Below are positions 27,158 through 36,538 of a DNA stretch of 58,208 nt, one piece after another. Below the pieces are notes generated by a model. It was given only the letters and a program-made list of their open reading frames with translations, made no database searches and was not told where the DNA came from. The position numbers and the translations under genes are program-made. This stretch comes from Bauldia litoralis (GTDB taxonomy: Bacteria > Pseudomonadota > Alphaproteobacteria > Rhizobiales > Kaistiaceae): positions 1 to 58,208 of the forward strand of contig CAMCWB010000017.1 of NCBI GenBank assembly GCA_945882315.1, written 5' to 3'. Every line of letters starts with the position of its first letter. The first letter of the stretch is position 1.

Positions 27158-28567
27158 TCAGGCGCTCCTGCTTTCGGCGAAGCCGTGGCTGGCGGCTTCG
27201 GCATGGTCGGCGAAAATGAGGAGGCTTTCCGGTCCCTCGGCGATGGTCTCGCCGATCTCGGCCTCGCCGGGCAGGATTTTCCGCCGCCGCGTATTCACCG
27301 CGACGAATTCGTCTATGTCGGCTTCGCAATAGAAGCAGCGGAGGCGATAGGCCTTGGCCGCCGCACGGTGCAGGACCGTGAATTTGTTGCGCGTATAGGC
27401 CCGCTCCTGCGGGTCATGGACGATGCAGTTGGGATTGCCGCAGCGCATGCCGAGATCAGGCGGCTGGCTGTAGGTGGTGACATCGGCCTCGTCGAAGCCG
27501 TTCTCGAAACGCGGCAACTGTTCGCCGACGGCGATGTCGGTCAGCAGCGCGATCAGCGCCATGCGGATCGGCACGCCATAGGCCGCCTGCTGGAAATAGA
27601 GGGCCCGGCTGTCCGTATCGAGGGCGATGTCGAGCTCGCCGACGCGCGGCAGCGGGTGCAGGACGCTGGTCTCGGCATATTTCGAGGCCTTGAGGAATTT
27701 TGCGTCGATGCGCGGATATTCCTCGCTTGCCTCCGCCCAGCGCTCCTTCTGGAAGCGGGTCACGTAGAAGACGTCGACCTTGGAGCGGATCTTCACGTCG
27801 GCGGTGTCGTCGAATTCGACATTCGGGATCAGCGACAACTGGTGCGGCTTGTCGGGCGTCACATAGAGCGCGTCGATCGAGGCGTTCTTGTCCTCGTATT
27901 TGTGACGCGGCAGCGGCCGGCAGTTGAATTCCTCCTGCAGGCGCGCATCGACATGGTGGGGCAGGCCCATGCCCTTGGCCGGCATGGTCATGATGTTGGC
28001 GCCGAAGCGGGCCAGCGCATAGACGAAGGAATGGATGGTGCGGCTGCCCTTGAGGTCGCCCGAGACGACGACATTGAGGTCGCGGAGCTGCTTGTTCTCC
28101 TTGCGCAGCGTGAAGAGGTCGCAGAGCGTCTGGGTCGGGTGCTCGTGGGCGCCGTCGCCGCCATTGATCACTGGGACGGTGGCATATTCGGCGGCGAGGC
28201 GCGCAGCGCCGTCGCGCGGGTGGCGAAGCACGATGACGTCGGAATAGTTGGAGATGACGCGCACCGTGTCGGCGAGGCTTTCGCCCTTGGCGACCGAGCT
28301 TGTCGCCGGGTCGGCGCTGGTGATGAACTGGCCGCCGAGGCGCAGCATGGCGCTTTCGAAGGACAGCCGCGTGCGCGTGCTCGGCTCGTAGAAGAGGCTC
28401 GCCAGGATATGGCCGCTGCCGTCGCGGGCGCTCGAGCCGATCCGGTAGGGGTAGGTGCTGTCGGGCAGCTTTTCGAGATAGCGCTCGGCGAGGTCGAAGA
28501 CCTTCTCGATCTCCTCATTGCTGAGGTCGTTGATCGATGTGACGTGACGGAGCTTTCGTGCGGCCAT
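27158..28567 (-). CDS. pyrB: Aspartate carbamoyltransferase with a fused PyrI-like zinc domain
   Basis: From ATG 28567 the protein has 469 residues, about 150 longer than a usual catalytic chain. The catalytic part has FYEPSTRTR (59-67), SVAKGES (91-97), HPTQTLCDL (143-151) and HPLPRVGEL (304-312), the carbamoyl-phosphate and aspartate sites. The C-terminus carries CGNPNC (C376, C381) and CFYC (C411, C414), the same C-x4-C...C-x2-C pattern and flanking (NCIxH, LRCxYCE) as the zinc domain of the regulatory chain PyrI, but with no allosteric domain. It makes carbamoyl-aspartate for pyrimidines. Such fusions are known in Thermotoga. Confidence 0.9.
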   Translation of the reverse strand: MAARKLRHVTSINDLSNEEIEKVFDLAERYLEKLPDSTYPYRIGSSARDGSGHILASLFYEPSTRTRLSFESAMLRLGGQFITSADPATSSVAKGESLADTVRVISNYSDVIVLRHPRDGAARLAAEYATVPVINGGDGAHEHPTQTLCDLFTLRKENKQLRDLNVVVSGDLKGSRTIHSFVYALARFGANIMTMPAKGMGLPHHVDARLQEEFNCRPLPRHKYEDKNASIDALYVTPDKPHQLSLIPNVEFDDTADVKIRSKVDVFYVTRFQKERWAEASEEYPRIDAKFLKASKYAETSVLHPLPRVGELDIALDTDSRALYFQQAAYGVPIRMALIALLTDIAVGEQLPRFENGFDEADVTTYSQPPDLGMRCGNPNCIVHDPQERAYTRNKFTVLHRAAAKAYRLRCFYCEADIDEFVAVNTRRRKILPGEAEIGETIAEGPESLLIFADHAEAASHGFAESRSA

Positions 28568-28832
28568 CGGGCTACTCGACCTTATGCGCCGGCGCGGCAA
28601 GGCATGCCTCGGAGCGACTCAAATCTGCGGGGAAGGGGGAGGAGGGCGGTGTCGGGAATCGGGCTGCCACCGACCAGGATCGGTCTGAAGTCGCCAGGTC
28701 GCGTCCGAGCACATCCATCGAAGCCATGGCTATAGGCAGAGTCGGGGTAGCGGGCAAGCGTGCTCTTGGCGTGCATGCTACGCTAGCGAAACAGGCGAAT
28801 CGCTGTGGGGGCGGCGGTTGGAGGGGGTTTTA

Positions 28833-30473
28833 TTGAGTTCGGCTTTCGACGCGCACGACGTTTTCAATCAAACGCCGCCCTTTGCGGGCGTGAATCTTTT
28901 TACCTCGAATCCGGGGCTGGGCGCGCTGGTCGAAGGCCTGCCGCAGCCGGTCGTCGATCAGTTGAGCCAGCATGGCGCGGTCTGGGGCGCGCCGGAAACG
29001 GCCGAGCTCGGGCGGATCGCCAACCAGTCGGTGCCGGTGCTGAAGACGCATGACGCGACCGGCACGCGCATCGACGTGGTCGAATTCCATCCCGCCTATC
29101 ACGCCCTGATGCGGCGCTCGGTGGCAGCCGGCCTGCACTGCTCGGTCTGGGACGCGGCCGGCGGCGAATCCAATTCACGGACCGTCGCCCGCGCCGCGCG
29201 CCTGTTCATGACGGCGCAGGCGGAAGCCGGCCATATCTGCCCGATGACCATGACCAACGCCTCGGTCGCGGCGCTGGCGCATGCCTCGCCGATCGCCAAT
29301 CAATGGCTGCCGCTGATCCGTTCGCGCCAATACGATTCCTCGCACAAGGCGCCGCAGGAAAAGGCCGGCCTGACGCTTGGCATGGGCATGACCGAGAAGC
29401 AGGGCGGCAGCGACCTCTCGGCGACAACGACGCGGGCCGAGGACGCGCGCGATGGCACCTGGCGCATCACCGGGCACAAATGGTTCCTGTCGGCGCCGAT
29501 GAGCGACGCGTTCCTGGTGCTCGCGCAGACGCAGGCGGGCCTGTCCTGCTTCCTGGTGCCGCGCGTCCTCCCCGACGGGACGCGGAACGGCATCCGCCTG
29601 ATGCGCCTCAAGGACAAGATGGGCAACCGCTCCAACGCCTCGGCCGAGGCCGAATTCCAGGGCGCGGTCGGCTGGCTGATCGGCGAAGCGGGACGGGGGA
29701 TCGCGACGATCCTCGACATGGTCACCTTCACCCGGCTCGACTGCTCGGTCGCCTCAGCCGGGCTGATGCGCATCGCGCTTGCCGAAGCGGTGCATCATGC
29801 GCGCCATCGCAAGGCCTTCGGCGCGACGCTGCTCGACCAGCCGCTGATGATGCGGGTGCTTGCCGACATGGCGCTCGACGCGGTGGCGGCGGCGGCGCTC
29901 GCCTTCCGGCTGGCCGAATCCTTCGACCGGGCGAATGACGATCCGGCCGAGGCGGCCTTCGCCCGGCTGATGACGCCCGCCGTCAAATATTGGGTGTGCA
30001 AGGTCTCGCCGGTGATGATCGGCGAGGCGATGGAGTGCCTCGGCGGCAACGGCTATGTCGAGGAGAGCCGCCTGCCGCGGCTCTATCGCGAGGCGCCGGT
30101 CAACGCCATCTGGGAAGGCGCCGGCAACATCATGTGCCTCGACGTGATGCGGGTGCTGCGCAAGACCTCGGAGCCGCTCGAGGCCGTGCTCGCCAATGTC
30201 GAGGACGCGCTGGGCTCCAGCGCCAAGTCGACCCTCAACGTGCTGCGCGCCGCAACCGCCGTGGCGCTCGCCGACGAAGGCTCGGCGCGGATTCTGACGG
30301 AGCAACTGGCGATGACGGTGGCGGCGGCGGCGCTGCGGCGGCGCTTCCCGGCGGTGGTCGCCGACGCCTTCCTCGAAACCCGGCTCGGCAAGCCCTGGCG
30401 CACGACCTACGGGATGCTCGACTCGCGCTTCGATTCAAAAGCCTTCATCAACTATCTCTGCCCGCAGATGTGA
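28833..30473 (+). CDS. aidB: AidB-type acyl-CoA dehydrogenase
   Basis: The best start is TTG 28833, six bases after GGAGGGGG; 546 residues. It matches AidB along its whole length: FNQTPPFAGVNLFTSNP, the PMTMTNASV region, GMGMTEKQGGSD (FAD), KDKMGNRSNASAE and SIWEGAGNIMCLDVMR-like (here AIWEGAGNIMCLDVMRVL). AidB is an FAD protein of the adaptive response to alkylating agents. It binds DNA and has weak isovaleryl-CoA dehydrogenase activity. No ada or alkB is in the window, so the control is unknown. Confidence 0.9.
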   Translation: MSSAFDAHDVFNQTPPFAGVNLFTSNPGLGALVEGLPQPVVDQLSQHGAVWGAPETAELGRIANQSVPVLKTHDATGTRIDVVEFHPAYHALMRRSVAAGLHCSVWDAAGGESNSRTVARAARLFMTAQAEAGHICPMTMTNASVAALAHASPIANQWLPLIRSRQYDSSHKAPQEKAGLTLGMGMTEKQGGSDLSATTTRAEDARDGTWRITGHKWFLSAPMSDAFLVLAQTQAGLSCFLVPRVLPDGTRNGIRLMRLKDKMGNRSNASAEAEFQGAVGWLIGEAGRGIATILDMVTFTRLDCSVASAGLMRIALAEAVHHARHRKAFGATLLDQPLMMRVLADMALDAVAAAALAFRLAESFDRANDDPAEAAFARLMTPAVKYWVCKVSPVMIGEAMECLGGNGYVEESRLPRLYREAPVNAIWEGAGNIMCLDVMRVLRKTSEPLEAVLANVEDALGSSAKSTLNVLRAATAVALADEGSARILTEQLAMTVAAAALRRRFPAVVADAFLETRLGKPWRTTYGMLDSRFDSKAFINYLCPQM

Positions 30474-30489
30474 GGCGATCCATCGGGCC

Positions 30490-30647
30490 GCCTCGTCCTT
30501 CGAGGCTCGCTACGCTCGCACCTCAGGATGAGGCGGAACCACGGTTGTAGGGATGTGGGAGCTATCCCCTCAGTCCTCATCCTGAGGTGCGAGGCCACGA
30601 TGGAAACATTATGGCGAAGAGCAAATCCCGAGCCTCGAAGGACGAGG
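30490..30647. repeat. Inverted pair of GCCTCGTCCTTCGAGG-type repeats
   Basis: One copy (30490-30534: GCCTCGTCCTTCGAGGCTCG...CTCAGGATGAGGC) faces a second, longer copy (30575-30647: CCTCATCCTGAGGTGCGAGG...CCTCGAAGGACGAGG). A third copy is at 50452-50498. These palindromic units occur between convergent genes (aidB and ruvX here) and can form long hairpins. Confidence 0.75.
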
Positions 30648-30704
30648 ATTGAGCCGCGGCGCTGTCCAACGCTCGCCGGGCTTGCGCTAAAGGGAGGCAG
30701 TTGA

Positions 30705-31175
30705 TTAAAGCCTCGCCAGCCGATCCAGTGCGCCTTGCAGGATGTAGGCGGCGGCCATCTTGTCGACGACCTCGGCGCGGCGCTTGCGGCTGGCGTCGGC
30801 TTCGAGCAGCGTTCGTGTCACCGCCGCCGTCGACAGGCGCTCGTCCCAATAGACGATGGGCACGTCGATCTTGGGGAGGAGACTGCGGGTGAAGGCGCGG
30901 GTCGCCTGGACGCGCGGGCCTTCGCTGCCGTCCATGTTGACCGGCAGGCCGAGAACGATTGCCGCGACCTGATGCTTCGCCATGAGCCCGACCAGCGCCT
31001 CGGCATCGGCCATGAATTTCTTGCGCTGGATGACGACCAGCGGCGAGGCGATGCGGCGGCCGGGGTCAGAGATGGCGACGCCGATCGTCTTGGTGCCGAG
31101 GTCGAGCCCCATTAGCGCGCCCGCTGGCGGCAATTGTGCCGCCAACTCTTCAAGGGAAAGGACAGAAGCCGTCAT
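30705..31175 (-). CDS. ruvX: Pre-16S rRNA nuclease RuvX/YqgF
   Basis: From ATG 31175 the protein has 156 residues with an RNase H-like fold. Motifs are [15 protein letters not shown] (first catalytic Asp), [23 protein letters not shown] (second acidic site) and [11 protein letters not shown] (last Asp). YqgF finishes the 5' end of 16S rRNA. It is convergent with aidB and divergent from the UPF0173 gene. Confidence 0.92.
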   Translation of the reverse strand: MTASVLSLEELAAQLPPAGALMGLDLGTKTIGVAISDPGRRIASPLVVIQRKKFMADAEALVGLMAKHQVAAIVLGLPVNMDGSEGPRVQATRAFTRSLLPKIDVPIVYWDERLSTAAVTRTLLEADASRKRRAEVVDKMAAAYILQGALDRLARL

Positions 31176-31286
31176 CAAGTCTCCGTCAGGAGGCGCCAAT
31201 TCCGCCCGGCCTGCTTGCGATACGGCGTCTCGCCAATATCATCGCCGACCGGCATATCAAAAAGCCGCCTTGGGGAGGAAAGAAAG

Positions 31287-31982
31287 ATGAAGCTCACCTG
31301 GTTCGGTCACTCGGCATTCCGCGTCGATATCGCCGGCGCCGTCATCATGATCGACCCCTTCATCGGTAATCCGACCTTCACGGGCGACCAGAAGGCCGCC
31401 TACAAGGGCGCCACCCATGTCGTTCTCACCCATGGCCATGACGACCATACCGGCTCGACGGTCGAGATCTGCAAGGCGACCGGTGCGACCCTGATCGCCA
31501 ATTTCGAGATCTGCAATTTCCTGGCGGGGAAGGGCGTCGAGAATTACAGCCCCGGCAATCACGGCGGCTCGGTCGATTACGGCGCCTTTTCGGTCGCCTT
31601 CGTGCAAGCCTGGCATTCCTCGGGGACGATCGTCGACGGCGTGCCGGTCTATCTCGGCAACCCGGCCGGAATCGTCATCACCGCCAAGGGCGAGAAGACG
31701 CTCCTCCATATGGGCGATACCGACATCTTCTCGGACATGGCGTTGATCAACGAGATCTACGCGCCCAAGATCGGCATCGTGCCGGTCGGCGACAGATTCA
31801 CCATGGGCGCCAAGCTCGCCGCACTGGCCTGCAACCGCTATTTCAACTTCGAGACCGTCATTCCGGCGCACTATGCGACATTCGGGCTTCTCGACCCGGA
31901 TGCCGGCAAGTTCACGGACGCGATGAAGGGTTCGAAGACCAAAGTGCTGGTCCCCGAACGCGGCATTGCCGTCGATCTCTAG
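31287..31982 (+). CDS. UPF0173 metallo-beta-lactamase-fold hydrolase
   Basis: From ATG 31287 (GGGGAGGA before it) the protein has 231 residues. The metal motif is HGHDDH (H49-H54), with further ligands in NHGG, HMGDTDIF and PAHYATF. It matches the UPF0173 metal-dependent hydrolase family (YtkL-like). The substrate is not established. It is convergent with sciP, 7 bases apart. Confidence 0.9.
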   Translation: MKLTWFGHSAFRVDIAGAVIMIDPFIGNPTFTGDQKAAYKGATHVVLTHGHDDHTGSTVEICKATGATLIANFEICNFLAGKGVENYSPGNHGGSVDYGAFSVAFVQAWHSSGTIVDGVPVYLGNPAGIVITAKGEKTLLHMGDTDIFSDMALINEIYAPKIGIVPVGDRFTMGAKLAALACNRYFNFETVIPAHYATFGLLDPDAGKFTDAMKGSKTKVLVPERGIAVDL

Positions 31983-31989
31983 GAAGGAA

Positions 31990-32265
31990 CTACTGGCGGT
32001 ATTGCTGAATGCGGGTCGTTCGAAGGCCGGCGAGTCCGTGGCGGTCGATAGACTGCTGCCACGAGAGGAACTCCTCGACCGTTAGCGTATAGCGGGTGCA
32101 GGCCTCCTCAAGGCTGAGAAGCCCGCCGCGTACAGCGGCGACGACTTCTGCCTTGCGGCGGATAACCCATCTTTTTGTATCCCGCGGTGGCAGATCGGCA
32201 ATCGTCAACGGACTTCCGTCCGGTCCGATCACATATTTGACGCGCGGACGCATCGTCTCGGTCAT
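31990..32265 (-). CDS. sciP: CtrA inhibitor SciP (DUF1153)
   Basis: From ATG 32265 the protein has 91 residues and is very highly conserved: RPRVKYVIGPDGSPLTIADL, RWVIRRKAEVVAAVRGGLLSLEEAC, FLSWQQSIDRHGLAGLRTTRIQQYR. It has a helix-turn-helix of the DUF1153 family. In Caulobacter SciP binds CtrA or CtrA promoters in swarmer cells and blocks activation. It is the sixth cell-cycle gene in this window. A degenerate CtrA-like site (TTAA-N7-CTAAG, 32320-32335) lies about 55 bases upstream. Confidence 0.92.
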   Translation of the reverse strand: MTETMRPRVKYVIGPDGSPLTIADLPPRDTKRWVIRRKAEVVAAVRGGLLSLEEACTRYTLTVEEFLSWQQSIDRHGLAGLRTTRIQQYRQ

Positions 32266-32524
32266 TCTACTCTCACACACTGTCCTGACCTTACAGACAG
32301 AGAGCGTAGCGTCTCGGCTTTAAAAATTGGCTAAGCGGCAAGCAACAAATCGGTAAGAATTGGTCGCGGATTACCGCCTGATTCGCCTGTGGCCCGCCCG
32401 GAGGCAGGGGTTTTCGGCCTTGAAGATGACGCGATCGAGACTATAGTCCCCCGTAATCCGGACCGGCCCAACACGCTTCTCCAGGCGGCGGCCGGCAGAA
32501 CCCCGTTCCGCATTGCGACCTCAG

Positions 32525-33718
32525 ATGCTCAACAGCCTTGACCTTCCCGGCCGTCCCGAAGAGACGCGCGTCGTCGTTGCGATGTCGGGCGGTGTCGATT
32601 CGTCGGTCGTTGCCGGTCTCCTGAAGCATCAGGGCTATGACGTCGTCGGCGTGACGCTGCAGCTCTACGATCACGGCGCCGCCACCCACCGCAAGGGCGC
32701 CTGTTGCGCCGGCCAGGATATCCACGACGCAAGGCGGGTCGCGGAAGCTCTCAACATTCCCCATTACGTCCTTGATTATGAAGAGCGTTTCCGTTCGACC
32801 GTGATCGACGGCTTTGCCGCGAGCTACATTGCCGGCGAAACGCCGGTGCCCTGCATCTCGTGCAACCAGACGGTCAAGTTCGCCGACCTGCTCGGCACGG
32901 CGCGCGAGCTCGGCGCCCATGCGCTCGCCACCGGCCATTATGTCCGTTCGGCGCCGAACGGCGACGGAAGGGCGCTCTACCGACCGGTCGACCTCGACCG
33001 CGACCAGAGCTATTTCCTGTTCGCGACCACCCAGGAACAGCTCGACTATCTGCGCTTTCCGCTGGGCGGCATGACCAAGGCCGAGACTCGCGCCGCGGCG
33101 CGCGACCTCGGCCTGATCGTCGCCGAGAAGTCGGACAGCCAGGACATCTGCTTCGTGCCGTCCGGCCGCTATGCCGACATCATCGAGCGGCTGAAGCCCG
33201 GGGCTGCCGAAGCCGGCGACATCGTCCATATCGACGGCCGCGTCGTCGGCCGCCATGACGGCATCATCCGCTACACAGTCGGCCAGCGGCGCGGCATCGG
33301 CGTCGCGCTCGGCGAGCCGCTCTATGTCGTGCATCTCGACCCCGCCGGCCGGCGGGTGATCGTCGGGCCGCGCGAGGCGCTGGCGACGCGCCGGCTGCAT
33401 CTTCGCAACGTCAACTGGCTCGGCAACATGCCGCTGGCCGACCTGCCGCTCGAAGGGCTCGACATCTATGCGCGGGTCCGCTCGACCCGGGCGCCGCTGC
33501 CCGCCCGCCTCGTCCAGGAAGACGGCCATTTTGCCGTCGAGCTTGGCGAGGGCGAGGCCGGCGTCGCGCCGGGGCAGGCTTGCGTTTTCTATGAGGGCGA
33601 GGGCGCCGGTGCACGGGTTCTCGGCGGCGGCTGGATCGGCCGCACCGAGCGGACGCGCGAGGCGGAACGCGCCCTTGGACGGCTGATGTCGGAGGCCCCG
33701 GTGGCAGCCCCTTTGTGA
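32525..33718 (+). CDS. mnmA: tRNA 2-thiouridylase MnmA
   Basis: From ATG 32525 the protein has 397 residues. The PP-loop is SGGVDSS (21-27), the first catalytic Cys is in [10 protein letters not shown] and the second in [11 protein letters not shown]-terminal beta-barrel domains include [10 protein letters not shown]. It thiolates U34 of tRNA-Lys, -Glu and -Gln. A TTG at 32513 is a possible earlier start. The pmtA-like gene follows after 7 bases. Confidence 0.95.
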   Translation: MLNSLDLPGRPEETRVVVAMSGGVDSSVVAGLLKHQGYDVVGVTLQLYDHGAATHRKGACCAGQDIHDARRVAEALNIPHYVLDYEERFRSTVIDGFAASYIAGETPVPCISCNQTVKFADLLGTARELGAHALATGHYVRSAPNGDGRALYRPVDLDRDQSYFLFATTQEQLDYLRFPLGGMTKAETRAAARDLGLIVAEKSDSQDICFVPSGRYADIIERLKPGAAEAGDIVHIDGRVVGRHDGIIRYTVGQRRGIGVALGEPLYVVHLDPAGRRVIVGPREALATRRLHLRNVNWLGNMPLADLPLEGLDIYARVRSTRAPLPARLVQEDGHFAVELGEGEAGVAPGQACVFYEGEGAGARVLGGGWIGRTERTREAERALGRLMSEAPVAAPL

Positions 33719-33725
33719 TGAGGAG

Positions 33726-34430
33726 ATGCCATTGTCGAACCGGTTCGACGAATTCATAAAGCGGGTCAAGGACAAGCGGGGCGCGACGGCGGTAGCGCCG
33801 GTCGCGACGCTCGACGACGAGCGCTCGGTGGTTGCGGCCTATGCCCGCTGGGCGCCGGTTTATGATCCGATCTTCGGCGTAGCGACCGGCATCGCCCGCA
33901 AGTCGGCCGTTATGACCCTCAACAAGCTACCCGCCGGACGCATTCTCGAAGTCGGTGTCGGCACCGGCATTTCGCTGCCGATCTACAAGCCCGCGCACCG
34001 CCTCGTCGGCGTCGACCTCAGCCCCGACATGCTGTCGCGTGCCGAGAAGCGCGTGGCGCGCCGCAAGCTGAAGAATGTCGAGAGCCTCCACGAGATGGAC
34101 GCCGCCAACCTGTCCTTCCCGGATGAGAGCTACGACGCGGCGGTGGCGATGTTCGTGATGACCGTCGTGCCGGATCCCGATCGCGTCCTCGACGAGATCG
34201 TCCGTGTCGTGCGGCCGGGCGGCCATGTCCTGCTGGTCAACCATTTCTCGGTCGACAAGGGGCCGCGCGCCGCGATCGAGAAATCGCTGACCAAATATTC
34301 GGGGGCGCTCGGCTGGCGGCCGGAATTCAGCATCGACAACGTGCTCGGCCATCCGCGGCTGAAACTCACCAGCCGCCGGGACCTGCCGCCTGCCGACCTC
34401 TTTACCCTCCTGCTGTTCGACCGTCTCTAG
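33726..34430 (+). CDS. pmtA: PmtA-type phosphatidylethanolamine N-methyltransferase
   Basis: The protein has 234 residues. The class I SAM motif is ILEVGVGTGISLP, followed by GVDLSPDMLSRAEKR and VLLVNHFSV. The YARWAPVYDPIFGVATGIAR start is typical of the rhizobial Pmt family, which methylates phosphatidylethanolamine three times to phosphatidylcholine. AGGAG abuts the ATG, so the TTG at 33732 (spacing about 7) may be the true start. The TAG stop forms the start of a TAGAGCGTGATC repeat end. A ubiquinone or generic methyltransferase is the alternative. Confidence 0.75.
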   Translation: MPLSNRFDEFIKRVKDKRGATAVAPVATLDDERSVVAAYARWAPVYDPIFGVATGIARKSAVMTLNKLPAGRILEVGVGTGISLPIYKPAHRLVGVDLSPDMLSRAEKRVARRKLKNVESLHEMDAANLSFPDESYDAAVAMFVMTVVPDPDRVLDEIVRVVRPGGHVLLVNHFSVDKGPRAAIEKSLTKYSGALGWRPEFSIDNVLGHPRLKLTSRRDLPPADLFTLLLFDRL

Positions 34431-34478
34431 AGCGTGATCGGCGGCGGCATTCCTTCGCGGAATGTCGTATAGAACGCC

Positions 34479-35396
34479 GTGCAATCGCGAGAGCGCAGGG
34501 TTTTGGGTCTTCCGGCGGATCAACTTTTCATCGGCGTCGATGGCGGCGGCACGTCTTGCCGCGCCCGCATCCGGGACGCCGGCGGCCGGCTCCTCGGCGA
34601 GGGACGGGGTGGCCCCGCCAATGCCCGGTTGGGCGACGCCGCTTTCGCCGAAATCTTGAAGACCTGCCGCCTGGCGCTGGCCGCGGCCGGCCTCGGCGAC
34701 GCGGATTTTGGCCATATCCACGCCGGCTTCGGGCTCGCCGGCACGGCGCAGGCCGAGGACCGGGCTTTCATCCTTGGGCAGCGGCATCCTTTCGCGTCAC
34801 TGGCGCTCGATACCGATGCCTATGCCGCCTGGCTCGGCGCTTTCGGCGGGAAGGACGGCGCCATCCTGATCGTCGGCACCGGTTCGTGCGGGCTCGCCGT
34901 CGTCGGCGGCAAACGCTTCAATGTCGGCGGCTGGGGTGCCGATATCTCGGACGAGGGCAGCGGCATGGCGATCGGCCGGGCCACGATCCGGCGTGCGCTG
35001 TGGGCGTTGGAAGGCATGGCGAAGCACACGTCGCTCGCCGATGCCGTGCTTGCCGAATTCGATCGCTCGCCGGAAAAGATCGTGCCCTGGGCGGCGGCCG
35101 CAAAGCCGGCCGACTACGCGCGTTTCGCGCCGATCGTGCTGGACTTCGCGAGCCGGGCCGATCCGCTCGCCACCTCGATCCTGCGCGAAGCCGGGGACGA
35201 TCTCGGCCGGATGATCATGCGGCTGGTGGCGATCGGCGCCGCCAAGGTGGCGCTGGTCGGCGGCCTCGCAGCGCCGATCGTGCCCTTTCTGCCCGATGCC
35301 GTCAGGCCGCATCTGATCCAGCCGGAGGCCGATGCGGTGGATGGCGCAATCCTCCTGGCGCGGCAGACTGTTTTCGGAGAGGCTAGGGCAGGCTGA
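34479..35396 (+). CDS. BadF/BadG-type amino-sugar (N-acetylglucosamine) kinase
   Basis: GTG start (a TTG at 34503 is possible); 305 residues. ASKHA-fold motifs are GVDGGGTSCRARI (phosphate 1), GTGSCG (phosphate 2) and GWGADISDEGSGMAIGR. It overlaps nagA by one base (TGATG), so both are one operon. The pair would phosphorylate GlcNAc and then deacetylate GlcNAc-6-P, recycling cell wall or chitin sugars. GlcN kinase is an alternative. Confidence 0.82.
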   Translation: MQSRERRVLGLPADQLFIGVDGGGTSCRARIRDAGGRLLGEGRGGPANARLGDAAFAEILKTCRLALAAAGLGDADFGHIHAGFGLAGTAQAEDRAFILGQRHPFASLALDTDAYAAWLGAFGGKDGAILIVGTGSCGLAVVGGKRFNVGGWGADISDEGSGMAIGRATIRRALWALEGMAKHTSLADAVLAEFDRSPEKIVPWAAAAKPADYARFAPIVLDFASRADPLATSILREAGDDLGRMIMRLVAIGAAKVALVGGLAAPIVPFLPDAVRPHLIQPEADAVDGAILLARQTVFGEARAG

Positions 35397-36538
35397 TGGC
35401 CTTTGCGCTCACCGGAGCGACGATCTTCGACGGCGAGCGTCTGGTCGACGGCGCCGCCGTCATCGTCGACGGCGACCGGATCGTCGCCGTCAGATCCGGG
35501 CAGGATCTCGGGACGGAGATCGAACGCGTGGCGATCGAGGGACTTCTCGCGCCGGGTTTCGTCGACATCCAGGTGAATGGCGGCGGCGGCGTGCTGTTCA
35601 ATGCGGCGCCGACGGTCGACGCGATTGCCGCGATCGGTGCCGCGCATCGCCGCTTCGGCACGACCGGCTTCCTCGTCACCTTTATCAGCGACGACCGCGC
35701 CCAGATGCGCCGGGCCGCAGAAGCGGTGCGGGCCGCGATTGCGGCCGGCGTGCCGGGCCTGCTCGGCGTGCATTTCGAGGGCCCCTGGCTGAGCCTGGCG
35801 CGGAAGGGCGCCCATGACGGACGCTTCCTCCGCGACTTCGACGCGGCCGATTTCGATCTCCTGACCGAAGCGGGCCTTGGCCGCGTGCATGTGACGGTTG
35901 CGCCCGAGCGGGTTGCGGCCGCCGATATCGTGCGGTTCGCCAAGGCCGGCATCATCGTCTCGGCCGGCCATACCGAAGCCGACGTCGAAACGCTGCGGCG
36001 GGCGCGGGCGGCGGGCCTCACCGGCTACACGCATCTCTTCAACGCCATGCCGCCGCTCACCGGCCGCGCCGCCGGTCCGATCGGCGCCGCGCTCGACGAT
36101 CCGGAGGCCTGGTGCGGGCTGATCGTCGACCTCCAGCATGTCGGGGCGGAGAGCCTGCGCATCGCGATCGCCGCGCATGGATGGCAGCGCATGATGCTGG
36201 TCACGGATGCGATGCCGACGGTCGGCACCGATGCGGACGGCTTCGAACTCTACGGACGGCGGATCGAGAAGCGCGGTGGCCGGCTGGTCAACGAGGCCGG
36301 CGCGCTTGCCGGTTCGGATCTCGACATGGCAAGCGCGGTGCGCAACAGCGTCGAGGCGCTCGGCCTGCCGATCGAAGCGGCGCTGCGAATGGCGTCTCGA
36401 AATCCGGCCGAATTTCTCGACCTCGACGATATCGGCCGGATCGCGCCGGGCTATCGCGCCAATCTCGTGCTGCTCGACGGCGCCATGCGGACCGTCAACA
36501 GCTGGATCGACGGCAAGCGCTCCGAGCGCCAAATTTAG
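35396..36538 (+). CDS. nagA: N-acetylglucosamine-6-phosphate deacetylase
   Basis: The protein has 380 residues, an amidohydrolase barrel. Metal and substrate residues lie in FVDIQVNGGGGVLFN, GVHFEGPWL (Glu), SAGHTEADVE (His), YTHLFNAMPPLTGR (His) and VTDAMPTVG (catalytic Asp). No nagB (glucosamine-6-phosphate deaminase) is nearby. Its stop overlaps that of the convergent sulfotransferase gene. Confidence 0.93.
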   Translation: MAFALTGATIFDGERLVDGAAVIVDGDRIVAVRSGQDLGTEIERVAIEGLLAPGFVDIQVNGGGGVLFNAAPTVDAIAAIGAAHRRFGTTGFLVTFISDDRAQMRRAAEAVRAAIAAGVPGLLGVHFEGPWLSLARKGAHDGRFLRDFDAADFDLLTEAGLGRVHVTVAPERVAAADIVRFAKAGIIVSAGHTEADVETLRRARAAGLTGYTHLFNAMPPLTGRAAGPIGAALDDPEAWCGLIVDLQHVGAESLRIAIAAHGWQRMMLVTDAMPTVGTDADGFELYGRRIEKRGGRLVNEAGALAGSDLDMASAVRNSVEALGLPIEAALRMASRNPAEFLDLDDIGRIAPGYRANLVLLDGAMRTVNSWIDGKRSERQI

